64,000 nucleotides of DNA from Silanimonas sp. Its GTDB lineage: Bacteria; Pseudomonadota; Gammaproteobacteria; Xanthomonadales; Xanthomonadaceae. Positions within the stretch are counted from its first letter, which is position 1; each line of letters opens with the position of its first letter. The notes under the pieces were generated by a model. It made no database searches and was not told the DNA's origin. It worked only from the letters and a program-made list of their open reading frames with translations. Shown piece by piece: positions 28,558 through 38,371 of this stretch. The position numbers and the translations under genes are program-made. The stretch spans positions 62,001-126,000 of the forward strand of contig NZ_JAPZQK010000003.1 in the NCBI RefSeq assembly GCF_027530345.1, written 5' to 3'.

Positions 28558-28953
28558 TCGTTGCCTCGTTGGGCGTGGTGTGGGCCTTGAGCGTATCGCG
28601 GCCCAGTGCGGTGGATCGCGGTGAACGGCTGGGAACCCATAGCAGGCTTGGCGGACGGATACCCCTCGCGGGTGTCATGCACAGAAATTGATGGAGCACC
28701 GACGTGCCACTGAGCTGGAGCGAGATCAATGACCGCGCTGACCGAGGTACCCCCGATGCTTCGTAGTGCCTCGACTCAGTTCAGAGCATCCCGACCGTCC
28801 CTTTGGGTCGGAAGCCGCCCCCTCATCGCCGATGTTCGTCCGGCAGGCGCAGGTTTCTGCCCGCGATGCATTCGAATGCATCGGCCGACACCACGACTTC
28901 GCCACGACAGCCCACCGATACACTCGAGGGGTCTTCTGCTGCCCGAGCTTCCG
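28558..28953. other. 396-base intergenic region between DUF2252 and amylase genes
   Basis: Divergent promoter region. It holds a perfect 20-bp palindrome (28864-28883, listed separately) and a possible -10 TACACT at 28919-28924 for the amylase. The amylase reading frame stays open back to 28729, but the extension lacks a signal peptide and Shine-Dalgarno sequence, so I treat it as non-coding. I see no RNA gene here. Confidence 0.6.
28864..28883. promoter_or_regulatory. Perfect 20-bp palindrome, candidate LacI-family operator
   Basis: CGATGCATTCGAATGCATCG is its own reverse complement. Its central CG and TGCATT/AATGCA half-sites are in the style of LacI-family operators. It lies 70 bases before the amylase start and just upstream of a possible -35/-10 region. 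A LacI regulator is encoded at 31269-32345. The pairing is inference. Confidence 0.65.
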
Positions 28954-30642
28954 ATGCGTCGCCCTCCGCTCTCCGCCCTGCTCGTCGGCCTGCTGGCCGC
29001 CTCCGCTGCTGCAGCGCAGCAGCCCGCATCGGCGCCACCGTCGCCTGGGTCGTTCGTCGGCACCACCGAGCCGATGGCGGCGCACGCCGTCTATTTCTTG
29101 ATGACGGACCGCTTCGTCAACGGCGACCCGTCGAACGACCACCGCGAACAGGGCCTGCCCGACCATGGCACCTGGGGTGGCCCGGTGCCGGGCGCGCCGC
29201 CGGGCAGGGAGGACTACGTCGGCTACCTTGGCGGCGATTTCCGCGGGATCCTCGACAACGCCGGCTACATCCGCGACATGGGCTTTGGCGCCGTGTGGCT
29301 CACGCCGATTGTTGAACAGCCGGACGAAGCGTTCTCCGGCGGCACGCCGGCCGCGTGGGGGAAGATGTTCACCGACGGCGGCAAGTCCGGTTACCACGGC
29401 TACTGGGCCACCAACTTCTACGAGATCGACGAACACTTGCCGTCCGAGGGCCTCGATTTCCGCGCGCTCACCGCCGGCCTGCGCGCGCGCGGCCTCAAAA
29501 CGGTGCTCGACGTGGTGGCGAACCACGGTTCGCCCTCGTTCACCGCGCCGACGCAGCGCGATACCTTCGGCAAGCTGTTCAACGAGGCCGGCGAACTCGT
29601 TGCCGACCACCAGAACCTGCCGCCGCGCCGCCTGAAGCCGGGCAGCAACCCGCTGCACGCGTTCTTCCACGTCGAGCCCGATATCGCCCAGCTGTCGAAC
29701 TTCGACGAGGACAACCCGGCCGTCGTCGACTACCTCGTGGGCAGCAGCCTGAAGTGGCTGGGGCAGGGCGCCGATGCGCTGCGCCTCGACACCATCAAGC
29801 ACATGCCGCTGCCGTTCTGGAAGACCTACGCGGATCGCCTGCGCGCCGAGCATCCCGGCCTCTTCATGTTCGGCGAGGCCTTCACCTACGAGCCCGAGGT
29901 GCTCGGGGCCTTCACGCAGCCGGCGAACGGCGAGATCAGCGTGCTCGATTTCCCGCTGCAGAAGGCCATGGGCGAGGTGTTCGGCAAGCGCGATGCCGGC
30001 TTCGAGGCGATCGTTCCGGCGCTGTTCCTCGATGGCGGCCCGTACGCGAACCCCTACGTGCTGATGACCTTCTACGACAACCACGACATGCCGCGGCTCG
30101 ACGCCGACGATGCCGGGTTCATCAACGCCAACAACCTGCTGTTCACCGTGCGCGGCATCCCGGTGGTCTACCAGGGCTCCGAAGTGGGCTTCATGCGCGG
30201 CACCGCCGAGCACGCCGGCAACCGCAACTATTTCGGGCAGGCGCGCATCGACGCCGCGCCGTCGAACCCGATGCACGCGGCGCTGAAGCGCATCGCGACC
30301 CTGCGCGCGAACACGCCGGCCCTGCAGCGCGGGCTGCAGGTGAACATTGAGTTCGAGGGCGACCGCGCGGCCTTCTACCGCGTGCTGGAGCACGAGGGCG
30401 TGGCGCAGACGGCGCTGGTGCTGCTGAACAAGGGCGACACCGCGGCGCGCTTCCACATCGATGCCCTGGCGCAGCCGGGTCGCTGGCGCGAGGCGCTGGG
30501 CGGCGGCACGCGCGTGGTGGTGGCGGGCGAGGCCTTCGAAGCCGAGGTGCCGGCGAACGGCGTGCAGGTCTACTTGTTCGAGAGGCCGCTCACCGCCCCG
30601 GCGCTGCGCGCCGCCGCCGAAGCGGCCGTCATCGCGCGCTGA
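28954..30642 (+). CDS. Exported alpha-amylase family glycoside hydrolase (GH13)
   Basis: A 562-residue enzyme with a signal peptide (MRRPPLSALLVGLLAASAAAA). The GH13 regions are intact: DVVANH (region I), GADALRLDTIKH with nucleophile D279, MFGEAF with acid/base E308 and TFYDNHDMPRL with D378. It starts AVYFLMTDRFVNGD, common in periplasmic and secreted amylases that use alpha-1,4-glucans. A C-terminal beta-sandwich follows. Exact specificity (amylase, cyclodextrinase or pullulanase-type) is not resolved. Probably controlled through the upstream palindrome. Confidence 0.92.
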   Translation: MRRPPLSALLVGLLAASAAAAQQPASAPPSPGSFVGTTEPMAAHAVYFLMTDRFVNGDPSNDHREQGLPDHGTWGGPVPGAPPGREDYVGYLGGDFRGILDNAGYIRDMGFGAVWLTPIVEQPDEAFSGGTPAAWGKMFTDGGKSGYHGYWATNFYEIDEHLPSEGLDFRALTAGLRARGLKTVLDVVANHGSPSFTAPTQRDTFGKLFNEAGELVADHQNLPPRRLKPGSNPLHAFFHVEPDIAQLSNFDEDNPAVVDYLVGSSLKWLGQGADALRLDTIKHMPLPFWKTYADRLRAEHPGLFMFGEAFTYEPEVLGAFTQPANGEISVLDFPLQKAMGEVFGKRDAGFEAIVPALFLDGGPYANPYVLMTFYDNHDMPRLDADDAGFINANNLLFTVRGIPVVYQGSEVGFMRGTAEHAGNRNYFGQARIDAAPSNPMHAALKRIATLRANTPALQRGLQVNIEFEGDRAAFYRVLEHEGVAQTALVLLNKGDTAARFHIDALAQPGRWREALGGGTRVVVAGEAFEAEVPANGVQVYLFERPLTAPALRAAAEAAVIAR

Positions 30643-30654
30643 GGCGCGGTGCGA

Positions 30655-31257
30655 TCAGCCGCGTGGCGCCTCGGCGTAATCGAGGCGCAGCGGGCGGTCG
30701 AGCAGGCGCTCCATCGGCGGCGGCCACAGGCCGAGTGGACCGACGCGGCGCATCGCTTCCTCGGGGCTCAGACCCCGCTCGCGCACCAGCCAGGCGGCGT
30801 AGAGGTGCGCGGCGCGCGTGCCGCTGGCGCAATGCAGCAGCACGTCGCCTTCGCCCGACGCCATCGCGGCGCTGAAGGCGTCGAGGGCGGCGGGGGTGAA
30901 GCCGGCATTGCCCGCGATGGGCAGCAGCGTGTACGCCATTCCCTTCGACTGGGCCAGTGCGGCCTCGTCGAAGCCGAGCGTGGCCATTTCTTCCGAGGTG
31001 CGCAGGTTGATCACGCGGCGGACGCCCTTGGCGCCCAGCGCTTCAAGATCGGCAGCGAGCGGCTGCGGCGCGATCAGTACGCTCCCGTCGCGCACCACGC
31101 GGGTGTCGAAGGGCGGGGCGGGCGGCGTGGCCGGTGCGGGCGCGGCGGCAGCGGCGGTCGGCGGCGCTGGGGCATCGGCGCGCGGCGCGCCGTCGCTCAT
31201 GCAGGCGGACAGCGTGGTCGCGCCCAAGGCGAGGGCGAGGATCGGGAAACGGCGCAT
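30655..31257 (-). CDS. Lipoprotein phosphatase-like protein (Blh/DUF442-type)
   Basis: A 200-residue protein with a lipobox (LSAC-M near residue 19) and an alanine/proline-rich linker to residue 48. A small dual-specificity-phosphatase-like domain follows, with catalytic P-loop HCASGTRAA (HCxxGxR), as in beta-lactamase-hydrolase-like (DUF442) proteins. The general acid region may be the preceding VVRDGSVLIAPQP and VINLRTSEE. It would be anchored on the periplasmic side, where phosphatase substrates are unknown. It follows the LacI gene by 11 bases on the same strand, so it may be cotranscribed. Confidence 0.78.
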   Translation of the reverse strand: MRRFPILALALGATTLSACMSDGAPRADAPAPPTAAAAAPAPATPPAPPFDTRVVRDGSVLIAPQPLAADLEALGAKGVRRVINLRTSEEMATLGFDEAALAQSKGMAYTLLPIAGNAGFTPAALDAFSAAMASGEGDVLLHCASGTRAAHLYAAWLVRERGLSPEEAMRRVGPLGLWPPPMERLLDRPLRLDYAEAPRG

Positions 31258-31268
31258 GCGCGAACTCC

Positions 31269-32345
31269 TCAGCGGGTCTTGCTGGATTTTCCAACGGGCT
31301 TGGCGGCGGCAAGGCCGGCGCCACAGGAGCGGCGCACCACCAGCGTCGGCGAGAGCACCTCGCTGACGGCGACTTCACCGCGGATCTCGCGGATCAGCGT
31401 GTCCACCAGTTTCTCGCCGGCCAGCTTGGTGTCCTGCAGCACGGTGGTGAGCGGCGGATTGGTGAAGGCGGCCACCGGCTGGTCGTCGAAGCCGACGACG
31501 GCGACGTCCTCGGGGACGCGCAGGCCGTGTTCCATCAGCGCGCGCATCGCACCAATCGCGATCAGGTCACTGGCGCAGAACATCGCGTCGAAGGCCACGC
31601 CGCGCGCGAACAGCGCCTGCGCCGCGGCGTAGCCGGCCAGTTCGGTCGAATCGATGACGTCGATCTGCAGCGCCGCCTCGGTGCTGAGCTTCGCCGCCTG
31701 CAGGGCATCGCAGAGCCCGAGGTAGCGGTCGCGGAACTCCGGGGCGGTGGGCTGGTTGGCCCCGAGGTAGGCCACGCGCTTGCGGCCCAGCGCGGCGAGG
31801 TGCGCGCCGACCTGGCGGCCGCCATCGCGGTTGTCGCTGCCGATCGACATGCCGGGCTGGCGTTCGAACACCGGCCCCCAACGGACGAAATGCGTGCCCT
31901 GCTGGACCAGACGGTCGAGCTTGTCCCGGGTGAGGAACCAGTCGCCGTAGCCGAGCAGGATCAGGCCGTCGGCCTTGTGCGCGTCCTGGTAGTCGGCGTG
32001 CCAGTCCTCGCTGAACTGCTGGAAGCTCACCAGCAGGTCGTAGCCCTGCCGCGCGCAGGCGCGCGTGATCGAGCCCAGCATGGTGAGGAAGAACGGATTG
32101 ATCAGCGTGTCGTTCGGGGTCGGGTCCTCGAACAGCAGCAGGGCCAGCGTGACCGAGCTCTGCCGGCGCAGGTTCGAGGCGTTCTTGTCGACCTTGTAGT
32201 TCAGCTCACGGGCGATCTCGCGGATGCGCTTGCGCGTTTCCTCGCTGACCAGCGGGCTGTCACGCAGCGCGCGCGAGACCGTGGCCTGCGAGACGCCGGC
32301 ACGGTAGGCGATGTCGAACGAGGTGGGTCGGGATTTCTGGTTCAT
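31269..32345 (-). CDS. LacI-family transcriptional regulator
   Basis: A 358-residue repressor with the N-terminal helix-turn-helix and hinge typical of the family (SFDIAYRAGVSQATVSRALRDSPLVSEETRKRI, residues 9-42). A periplasmic-binding-protein-like effector domain follows (GLILLGYG, AVVGFDDQPVAAFTNPPLTTV). It would respond to a sugar or sugar phosphate. It lies 72 bases downstream of eda on the same strand and near the amylase, so the Entner-Doudoroff and amylase genes are the natural targets. Candidate sites are at 28864-28883 and, weaker, 38186-38205. Confidence 0.92.
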   Translation of the reverse strand: MNQKSRPTSFDIAYRAGVSQATVSRALRDSPLVSEETRKRIREIARELNYKVDKNASNLRRQSSVTLALLLFEDPTPNDTLINPFFLTMLGSITRACARQGYDLLVSFQQFSEDWHADYQDAHKADGLILLGYGDWFLTRDKLDRLVQQGTHFVRWGPVFERQPGMSIGSDNRDGGRQVGAHLAALGRKRVAYLGANQPTAPEFRDRYLGLCDALQAAKLSTEAALQIDVIDSTELAGYAAAQALFARGVAFDAMFCASDLIAIGAMRALMEHGLRVPEDVAVVGFDDQPVAAFTNPPLTTVLQDTKLAGEKLVDTLIREIRGEVAVSEVLSPTLVVRRSCGAGLAAAKPVGKSSKTR

Positions 32346-32417
32346 GCGGGCGGGAGGATACCCCGCCCGGCGCGAGCGGCGCGGTGGCCGCGTGATGGTG
32401 CCTCCCGCGGCTGCGGA

Positions 32418-33074
32418 TCAGCGCTTGGGACGCAGCCCCGCCGCCTCGCGGGCCAGGCGCTCGATGCGGGCCCAGTCGCTGCCGGTGATGGCGTCCTTCG
32501 GCAGCATCCATGAGCCGCCGACGGTGCCGACGTTGGGCAAGGCGAGGAAATCCGGGGCGCTCGTCGCATCGATGCCACCCGTCGGGCAGAAGCGCACCTG
32601 CGGAAAGGGCCCGGCGAAGCCCTTCAGCGCCGGGATGCCCCCGGAGCTGACGGCCGGGAAGAACTTGAAGCGCTGGTGCCCGTGGGCCAGGCCCTGCATC
32701 ACCTCGCTGGCGGTGGCGACGGCGGGCAGCCAGGCGATCGGGCTGGCGTCGGCGGCGTGGTAGAGCGCCGCGGTGGCGCCGGGGCTGATGGCGAAGGTGC
32801 AGCCGGCGGCGGCCGAGGCCTCGAGGTCGGCCGGCGCAAGCACGGTGCCGGCGCCGAGCACGGCGCCTTCGACCTCCGCGGCGATGCGGCGCACACCGTC
32901 CAGCGCCGCGGCGGTGCGCAGCGTCACTTCCAGCACCGGCAGGCCGCCGGCCACCAGCGCGCGCGCGAGGGGCACGGCGTCCTCGACCCGGTCGATGACG
33001 ATCACGGGCAACACGGGGGCCTTGGCGAAGACGGCATCGACGGCGCCGTTGCGCGCTTCGGTGGTCCAACTCAT
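32418..33074 (-). CDS. eda: KDPG aldolase (2-dehydro-3-deoxyphosphogluconate aldolase)
   Basis: A 218-residue cytoplasmic enzyme cleaving 2-keto-3-deoxy-6-phosphogluconate to pyruvate and glyceraldehyde-3-phosphate, the last Entner-Doudoroff step. The Schiff-base lysine is in RFKFFPA. The family motifs LEVTLRT, GAGTVL, SPGA and FCPTGGI are visible. Its ATG overlaps the glk stop by four bases (ATGA). Last pathway gene of the operon. Confidence 0.96.
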   Translation of the reverse strand: MSWTTEARNGAVDAVFAKAPVLPVIVIDRVEDAVPLARALVAGGLPVLEVTLRTAAALDGVRRIAAEVEGAVLGAGTVLAPADLEASAAAGCTFAISPGATAALYHAADASPIAWLPAVATASEVMQGLAHGHQRFKFFPAVSSGGIPALKGFAGPFPQVRFCPTGGIDATSAPDFLALPNVGTVGGSWMLPKDAITGSDWARIERLAREAAGLRPKR

Positions 33075-34105
33075 GCGGGGTTCTCCGATTGGCGCAGGGC
33101 GCAGGCGGCGCCGAGCAGGCCGGGTTGCGGGTGGGTGATGACGTGCAGGCTCACTTTCTCGAGATACGCGGCGAAGCGGCCTTTGGCAAGGAAGCGCTCC
33201 CGGAAGGCGCTGCTCTGCAGGAAGGGGATGAAGCGCGGGACGATGCCGCCAGCGATCATCACGCTCTTCGCGCCGTGGATCAGCGCGGTGTCGCCGACCA
33301 CGCTGCCCAGCACCGCGCAGAAGCGGGCCAGCGTGCGGCGGGCGTTGAGGTCGTGGCCTTCGAGCGCGGCTTCCACGATCGCGGCGGGCTCGCGCAGCAC
33401 GGTGGCGCTGTCGCCGAGCGGGCTGGGCCCGGTGCCCGGATCGCGCAGCGCGGCCTCGATGTGCGAGAGGCCGACGCCGCAGAGCAGGCGCTCGTTGCTG
33501 GTGCGGCCGAAGCGCTGGTTCATCCAGCGCTGGATCTTGTGTTCCTCGTCCCCGATCGGCGCGAAGCTGACGTGGCCGCCTTCGGTCTCGACCACCTGCC
33601 AGCCGCGCGCCGCATCCCCCACCAGCATCGCCACGCCGAGGCCCGTGCCGGGCCCCAGCACGCTGATCGGGCCGCGCTGCGGCAGGGCAGCGTCACCGTG
33701 CAGGCAGACGACGTCCTCGGCCGACAGGGCGGGCACCGACCAAGCCACCGCACCGAAATCGTTGATCACGTCGAAGCGCTGGAAGCCGAGCACGCCCTGC
33801 AGTTCGCTTCGCGAGAAGGCCCAGGCGCGATTGGTCAGGCGGATGGCGTCGCCATCCACCGGGCAGGCGACAGCGATGGCGGCTTGCGAGGGCTTCTGCC
33901 CGACCTCGGCGAGGTAGGCCTCGGCGGCGTGCTGCAGGCTGCCGTACTCGCAGCAGGGCAGGGTGCGGACGTGATGCATGTCCGGGCGCGCCGCGGCGAG
34001 GTCGGTCAGCGCGAAGCGCGCATTGGTGCCGCCGATGTCGGCGATCAGGGCAGGGCGCCGCAGCGCCGGCGCAACCGCCGATGCATTGGAGATCGCTGCG
34101 CTCAC
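33071..34105 (-). CDS. glk: Glucokinase
   Basis: A 344-residue bacterial glucokinase (ROK-unrelated Glk type) phosphorylating glucose with ATP. Motifs: [12 protein letters not shown] (phosphate 1), INDFGAVAW with the catalytic aspartate, [12 protein letters not shown] (phosphate 2), EGGHVSFAP and IAGGIVPRF (adenosine). Start is GTG at 34105, overlapping the edd stop by four bases (GTGA). Placed between edd and eda, so free glucose can feed straight into the pathway. Confidence 0.95.
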   Translation of the reverse strand: MSAAISNASAVAPALRRPALIADIGGTNARFALTDLAAARPDMHHVRTLPCCEYGSLQHAAEAYLAEVGQKPSQAAIAVACPVDGDAIRLTNRAWAFSRSELQGVLGFQRFDVINDFGAVAWSVPALSAEDVVCLHGDAALPQRGPISVLGPGTGLGVAMLVGDAARGWQVVETEGGHVSFAPIGDEEHKIQRWMNQRFGRTSNERLLCGVGLSHIEAALRDPGTGPSPLGDSATVLREPAAIVEAALEGHDLNARRTLARFCAVLGSVVGDTALIHGAKSVMIAGGIVPRFIPFLQSSAFRERFLAKGRFAAYLEKVSLHVITHPQPGLLGAACALRQSENPA

Positions 34106-35928
34106 AGCCCGGTGCTCCCGAACAGTGCGCAGGCGCCGTCTTCGGCCGAATCCACGCATTCGCGGAACACCGCGAACAGCTCTCGGCCCACTCCGAACTG
34201 GTTGCCGGCGAGATCCATCGGCGCGAGCGTGCGCGCGGCCCACTCGGCCTCGGGCACGTCGACTTCGACCGTCGAGGCTTCGGCATCGATGGTGATGACG
34301 TCGCCGTCGCGGAGCTTGGCGATCGCACCGCCGGCGACAGCCTCGGGCACGAGATGGATGGCGGCGAGCACCTTGCCCGAGGCGCCGCTCATGCGGCCGT
34401 CGGTGAGCAGGGCCACGCGCTGGCCGCGGTCCTGCAGCAGGCCGAGCGTCGGCGTCAGCTTGTGCAATTCCGGCATGCCATTGGCCTTGGGGCCCTGTCG
34501 GCGGATCACGGCGACGAAATCGCCGTCGAGCTGGCCGGCCTTGAACGCGACGAGCAGGTCGTCCTGGTCGTCGAACACCTTGGCCGGCGCGGTGATGCGG
34601 CGGTGCTCCGGCGCCACGGCCGAGATCTTCACCACGGCGCGTCCGAGACGGCCGGTGACGAGGCGCAGGCCGCCTTCGGCATCGAAGGGCTCGGCCACGG
34701 GGCGCAGTACGTTGAGGTCGCCGCTGGCGCGCGGCGGTTCGCGCCACGTGAGCCGCGTTCCCTCGAGGTGCGGTTCGAGCGACTGCTGGCGCAGGTCACC
34801 GCCATGCACGCACTTCAGATCGCCGTGCAGCAGGCCGGCGTCGATCAGTTCGCGGATCACGAACCCCAGCCCGCCCGCGGCGTGGAAGTGGTTCACGTCG
34901 GCCGAGCCGTTCGGGTACACGCGGGCCATCAGCGGCGTGGCGCGCGAGAGTTCGTCGAGGTCATCCCAGGTGATGCGCAGTCCGGCGGCGCGGGCCATGG
35001 CCACGAGGTGGATCACGTGGTTGGTCGAACCGCCCGTCGCCGCGAGGCCGACCATGGCGTTGACGATCGCCTTCTCGTCCACCGTGTGGCCGATCGGCCG
35101 CCAGTCGTCGCCGAGCGCGGTCACGCGCAGCGCCTGTTCGGCGGCGGCGACGGTGAGTGCGTCGCGCAGCGTGGTGCCGGGGTTCACGAAGGCGGAGCCC
35201 GGCAGGTGCAGGCCCATCACTTCCATCAGCATCTGGTTGCTGTTGGCGGTGCCGTAGAAGGTGCAGGTGCCGGCCGAGTGGTAGCTCGCCGATTCCGCCG
35301 CGAGCAGCTCGTCGCGCGTCGCCTTGCCTTCGGCATAGCGCTGGCGGACCGCGGCCTTCTCCTTGTTCGGCAGGCCCGAGGGCATCGGGCCTGCGGGCAC
35401 GAAGACCACCGGCAGATGCCCGAAGGCCAGCGCGCCCATCACCATGCCGGGCACGATCTTGTCGCAGACGCCCAGCATCAGCGCGGCGTCGAACATGTCG
35501 TGCGAGAGGGCGACCGCGGTGGCCTGCGCGATGGTGTCGCGCGACCACAGCGAGAGCTCCATGCCGGTGCGGCCCTGGGTGACGCCGTCGCACATCGCCG
35601 GCACGCCGCCGGCCACCTGCGCGGTGCCGCCGGCATTGCGCGCGGCCATCTTGATCAGCTCGGGATAGGTCGCGAACGGCTGGTGCGCCGACAGCATGTC
35701 GTTGTACGCGGTGACGATGCCGAGGTTCGGCTTGACCTGCAGCTTCAGCGCGTCCTTGTCGTCGCCCGAGGCGGCGAAGCCATGCGCGAGGTTGCCGCAG
35801 CTGAGGCGGGCGCGGGCCGTGCCTTTCGCGCGGGCGGCTTCGATGCGCGCGAGGTAGGCGGTGCGCGTCTGCGCGCTGCGCTCGCGGATCCGTTCGGTGA
35901 CGCGTTCGACGACGGGATGCAGCGACAT
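34102..35928 (-). CDS. edd: Phosphogluconate dehydratase
   Basis: A 608-residue iron-sulfur dehydratase (IlvD/Edd family) converting 6-phosphogluconate to KDPG. Cluster cysteines are in [20 protein letters not shown] and [28 protein letters not shown] and [13 protein letters not shown] are family signatures. Length equals E. coli Edd (603). Its start shares one base with the pgl stop (TGATG). Confidence 0.97.
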   Translation of the reverse strand: MSLHPVVERVTERIRERSAQTRTAYLARIEAARAKGTARARLSCGNLAHGFAASGDDKDALKLQVKPNLGIVTAYNDMLSAHQPFATYPELIKMAARNAGGTAQVAGGVPAMCDGVTQGRTGMELSLWSRDTIAQATAVALSHDMFDAALMLGVCDKIVPGMVMGALAFGHLPVVFVPAGPMPSGLPNKEKAAVRQRYAEGKATRDELLAAESASYHSAGTCTFYGTANSNQMLMEVMGLHLPGSAFVNPGTTLRDALTVAAAEQALRVTALGDDWRPIGHTVDEKAIVNAMVGLAATGGSTNHVIHLVAMARAAGLRITWDDLDELSRATPLMARVYPNGSADVNHFHAAGGLGFVIRELIDAGLLHGDLKCVHGGDLRQQSLEPHLEGTRLTWREPPRASGDLNVLRPVAEPFDAEGGLRLVTGRLGRAVVKISAVAPEHRRITAPAKVFDDQDDLLVAFKAGQLDGDFVAVIRRQGPKANGMPELHKLTPTLGLLQDRGQRVALLTDGRMSGASGKVLAAIHLVPEAVAGGAIAKLRDGDVITIDAEASTVEVDVPEAEWAARTLAPMDLAGNQFGVGRELFAVFRECVDSAEDGACALFGSTGL

Positions 35929-36656
35929 CAGGGGCTCCAGTGGATCGCGAGGTCCGGCGCGGCGGCCAGCAGGGCGTGGATCGGGGCGTCGGTGGCGGGG
36001 CGGGTGCGCGCCGATTCCAGCACGGCGCGCTTGGCTTCGCCGGTGATCATCAGCAGCAGCGAACGCGTCGCCACCAGCCGCGACAGCGTGAGGGAAATGC
36101 GCGGGAAAGGCGCTTCCGGCGGCAGCGGGTCGGGCACCAGCGCGACGACCGGCGCGCGATGGCCGGCATCGAGGGCCGAGGCCGGCGTGACCTGCGGGAA
36201 CAGCGAGGCGAAGTGGGCATCGGCGCCCATGCCGAGCAGCACCGCGTCGAAGGCGCGGTGGGCGAGCGGCGACAGGCTGGCTTCGGCGGTGGCACCGGCG
36301 TCGGCGACGACGAAGGCGGCGTCGGTGGCCGGCACCAGCGGATGGATCGTGACGCCCACCGCGGCGGCGAACGCGTCCGCGAGCGCCCGCTCGTTGCGCT
36401 TCTCGTGCGCGGCGGGCACCCAGCGTTCGTCGCTGGCGACGAGGTGCACCTTCGACCATGGCAGGGTCATGGCCGCGAGCTGGCGATACGCGGCGAAGGG
36501 CGTGCTGCCGCCGGCCAGTGCCAGCCAGGCCTCGCCGCGGGCGGCGAGTCCCTCGCGAATCGCGGCGGCGAGCGCCTCGGCGACGGCGGAAGCCAGCGCC
36601 TCGGCGTTCGCGTGCGGGACGATCGGCAGGGCGCTCATGGACGCGGCGGTGCTCAT
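35928..36656 (-). CDS. pgl: 6-phosphogluconolactonase
   Basis: A 242-residue enzyme of the glucosamine-6-phosphate isomerase/6-phosphogluconolactonase family, hydrolysing 6-phosphogluconolactone. Motifs are [40 protein letters not shown] and the late [14 protein letters not shown]. The start at 36656 overlaps the zwf stop by four bases. A second in-frame ATG 18 bases later is possible. Confidence 0.94.
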   Translation of the reverse strand: MSTAASMSALPIVPHANAEALASAVAEALAAAIREGLAARGEAWLALAGGSTPFAAYRQLAAMTLPWSKVHLVASDERWVPAAHEKRNERALADAFAAAVGVTIHPLVPATDAAFVVADAGATAEASLSPLAHRAFDAVLLGMGADAHFASLFPQVTPASALDAGHRAPVVALVPDPLPPEAPFPRISLTLSRLVATRSLLLMITGEAKRAVLESARTRPATDAPIHALLAAAPDLAIHWSP

Positions 36657-38116
36657 TCGCGCCAGCTGTGGCCGTGGCGTTCCGGCAGCGCCAGCGCGCT
36701 GGTCGGGCCCCAGGTGCCGGCCGGGTAGGGCTTGGGCTCCTGCCCGCGTGCCGTCCAGCCGCCGAGGATCTGGTCGACCCAGCTCCATGCCGCCTCGATC
36801 TCGTCGCGGCGCACGAACAGCGTGCCAACGCCGGCCAGCGCGTCTCGGTACAGGCGCTCGTAGGCGATGCGCTTGCGCTCGTGGGCGAAGGCGTCGTGCA
36901 GGTCGAGGTCGAGCGCCACCTGCGAGAGCTTGACGCCGCCGCGGTCGAGGCCTGGCGTCTTGCTCATCAGCATCATCGAGATGCGCTCTTCCGGCTGCAG
37001 GCGGATCAGCAGCGCGTTGGGCTCCGGCGTCGCGCCTTCGCCGTCGAAGATCGAATGCGGGACGGCGCGCATCTTCACGTAGATCTCGGTGGTGCGGCGC
37101 GGCAGCCGCTTGCCGGTGCGCAGGTAGAACGGCACGCCGCTCCAGCGCCAGTTGTCGATGTGGGCGCGGATGGCGACGAAGCTTTCGGTACGGCTCCGGC
37201 GGCCGAGTTCGTCGGCATAGCCCGGCACCGCCTTGCCGTCGATCGCGCCGGCCGTGTACTGGCCCGCGACGGTGTGGGTGGCGACGTCGTCGCCTTCGAT
37301 CGGGCGCAGCGAGCGCAGCACCTTCAGCTTCTCGTTGCGCACGGCGCCCGGGTCGAAGTGCGAGGGCGGTTCCATCGCGGTGAGCGTGAGCAGCTGCAGC
37401 AGGTGGTTCTGCACCATGTCGCGCATGGCGCCGGATTCGTCGTAGTAGCCGCCGCGGCCTTCGAGGCCCACGGTCTCGGCGACTGTGATCTGCACCTGTT
37501 CGACGAAGCGCGAGTTCCAGATCGGCTCGAACAGCGCGTTGCCGAAGCGCAGGGCGAGCAGGTTCTGCACGCCTTCCTTGCCGAGGTAGTGGTCGACGCG
37601 GAACACCTGCGCCTCGCGGAATACCTTGGCCACCGACTCATTGATGGCGATCGAGCTGGCGAGGTCGTGGCCGATCGGCTTCTCGAGCATCACGCGCATG
37701 CGTGCATCGGCGACGCCGCCGGCGGCCAGGGCTTCGCAGATCGGGCCGTAGAACTTCGGTGCCGTCGACAGGTGCACGAGGGTGTCGCCGTCGCCGCGCA
37801 GCGTGGCGATGCGGGCCGCCAAGGCGGCGAGGGCGGCCGGGTCGTCCACCGAGGCGGCCTGGTAGTCGCAGCGGCCGAGCAGCCGCTCCAGCGCGGCCTC
37901 GTTGCACTCGCCCGCGGCGATGGCCTTGCCGACCGATTCCGCCACGTTGGCGCGGAAGCCGGCGGCGTCCATCGCGCTGCGCGCGGTGCCGAGGATGCGC
38001 AGGGCCTGCGGGAGCAGGCCGTCGCGCTCCAGCGCATAGAGCGAGGGCAGCAGCATGCGCTGGGCGAGGTCGCCGGTGGCGCCGAACAGCACGAAGAGCG
38101 AAGCGTCCTGGGTCAT
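36653..38116 (-). CDS. zwf: Glucose-6-phosphate 1-dehydrogenase
   Basis: A 487-residue NAD(P)-dependent dehydrogenase starting the Entner-Doudoroff and pentose phosphate routes. It has the nucleotide-binding [17 protein letters not shown], the active-site signature RVDHYLGKE and the YLRTGKRLP segment. First gene of zwf-pgl-edd-glk-eda. I chose the ATG giving [12 protein letters not shown]; a longer in-frame extension upstream lacks similarity to the family. Confidence 0.97.
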   Translation of the reverse strand: MTQDASLFVLFGATGDLAQRMLLPSLYALERDGLLPQALRILGTARSAMDAAGFRANVAESVGKAIAAGECNEAALERLLGRCDYQAASVDDPAALAALAARIATLRGDGDTLVHLSTAPKFYGPICEALAAGGVADARMRVMLEKPIGHDLASSIAINESVAKVFREAQVFRVDHYLGKEGVQNLLALRFGNALFEPIWNSRFVEQVQITVAETVGLEGRGGYYDESGAMRDMVQNHLLQLLTLTAMEPPSHFDPGAVRNEKLKVLRSLRPIEGDDVATHTVAGQYTAGAIDGKAVPGYADELGRRSRTESFVAIRAHIDNWRWSGVPFYLRTGKRLPRRTTEIYVKMRAVPHSIFDGEGATPEPNALLIRLQPEERISMMLMSKTPGLDRGGVKLSQVALDLDLHDAFAHERKRIAYERLYRDALAGVGTLFVRRDEIEAAWSWVDQILGGWTARGQEPKPYPAGTWGPTSALALPERHGHSWRE

Positions 38117-38185
38117 GGAGCACTCGAAGGTGGCTTGACCTGCCAGCGTAATCCTTCGGCCCGGAACCCGCCCGCGGGGCTTCGG

Positions 38186-38205
38186 AGGCGCAAACGTATT
38201 CATCG
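38186..38205. promoter_or_regulatory. Weak second candidate LacI-type site upstream of zwf
   Basis: An imperfect palindrome centred on CG at 38195-38196 (GCAAACGTATTC core). It shares 12 of 20 positions, including the right-hand CATCG, with the perfect palindrome before the amylase. It lies about 70 bases upstream of the zwf start. Chance similarity cannot be excluded. Confidence 0.3.
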
Positions 38206-38223
38206 GCGGCGGGGCGCCGTCGC

Positions 38224-38236
38224 TATACTCGCGGGC
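38224..38236 (+). promoter_or_regulatory. Candidate lptM promoter giving a leaderless mRNA
   Basis: TATACT (38224-38229) is 7 bases before the lptM ATG, so transcription from this -10 would begin at the start codon. No good -35 at standard spacing is seen. Confidence 0.45.
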
Positions 38237-38371
38237 ATGAAAACCATCCGCCGCCTTTTGCCGATGCTTCTCGCCTGCGCCCTGCTCGCCGCCTGCGGCA
38301 ACAAGGGTGATCTGGTGCGTCCCGAGCCCAAGGCCGACGTGCCGTCGGGTGCCGGAGCGGCCGCGGGATGA
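38237..38371 (+). CDS. lptM: Small lipoprotein LptM (YifL-like)
   Basis: A 44-residue lipoprotein with a signal peptide and lipobox LLAAC-G, followed by the family hallmark CGNKGDL-RPEP. In E. coli LptM (YifL) helps mature the LptD/LptE lipopolysaccharide translocon and is encoded just before dapF, as here. The ATG at 38237 gives MKTIRRLLPMLLACALLA. Its stop overlaps the dapF start (ATGA). Confidence 0.85.
   Translation: MKTIRRLLPMLLACALLAACGNKGDLVRPEPKADVPSGAGAAAG

Noticed and set aside
28729-28953. N-terminal extension of the amylase by 75 residues
   Set aside because: The extension has no signal peptide, contains the perfect palindrome and a likely promoter, and the ATG at 28954 begins a proper signal peptide.
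34068-34100. Half of the amylase palindrome (CGATGCATT) at the start of glk
   Set aside because: It lies in coding sequence at the edd/glk junction, the other half does not match, and a 9-base match can occur by chance.
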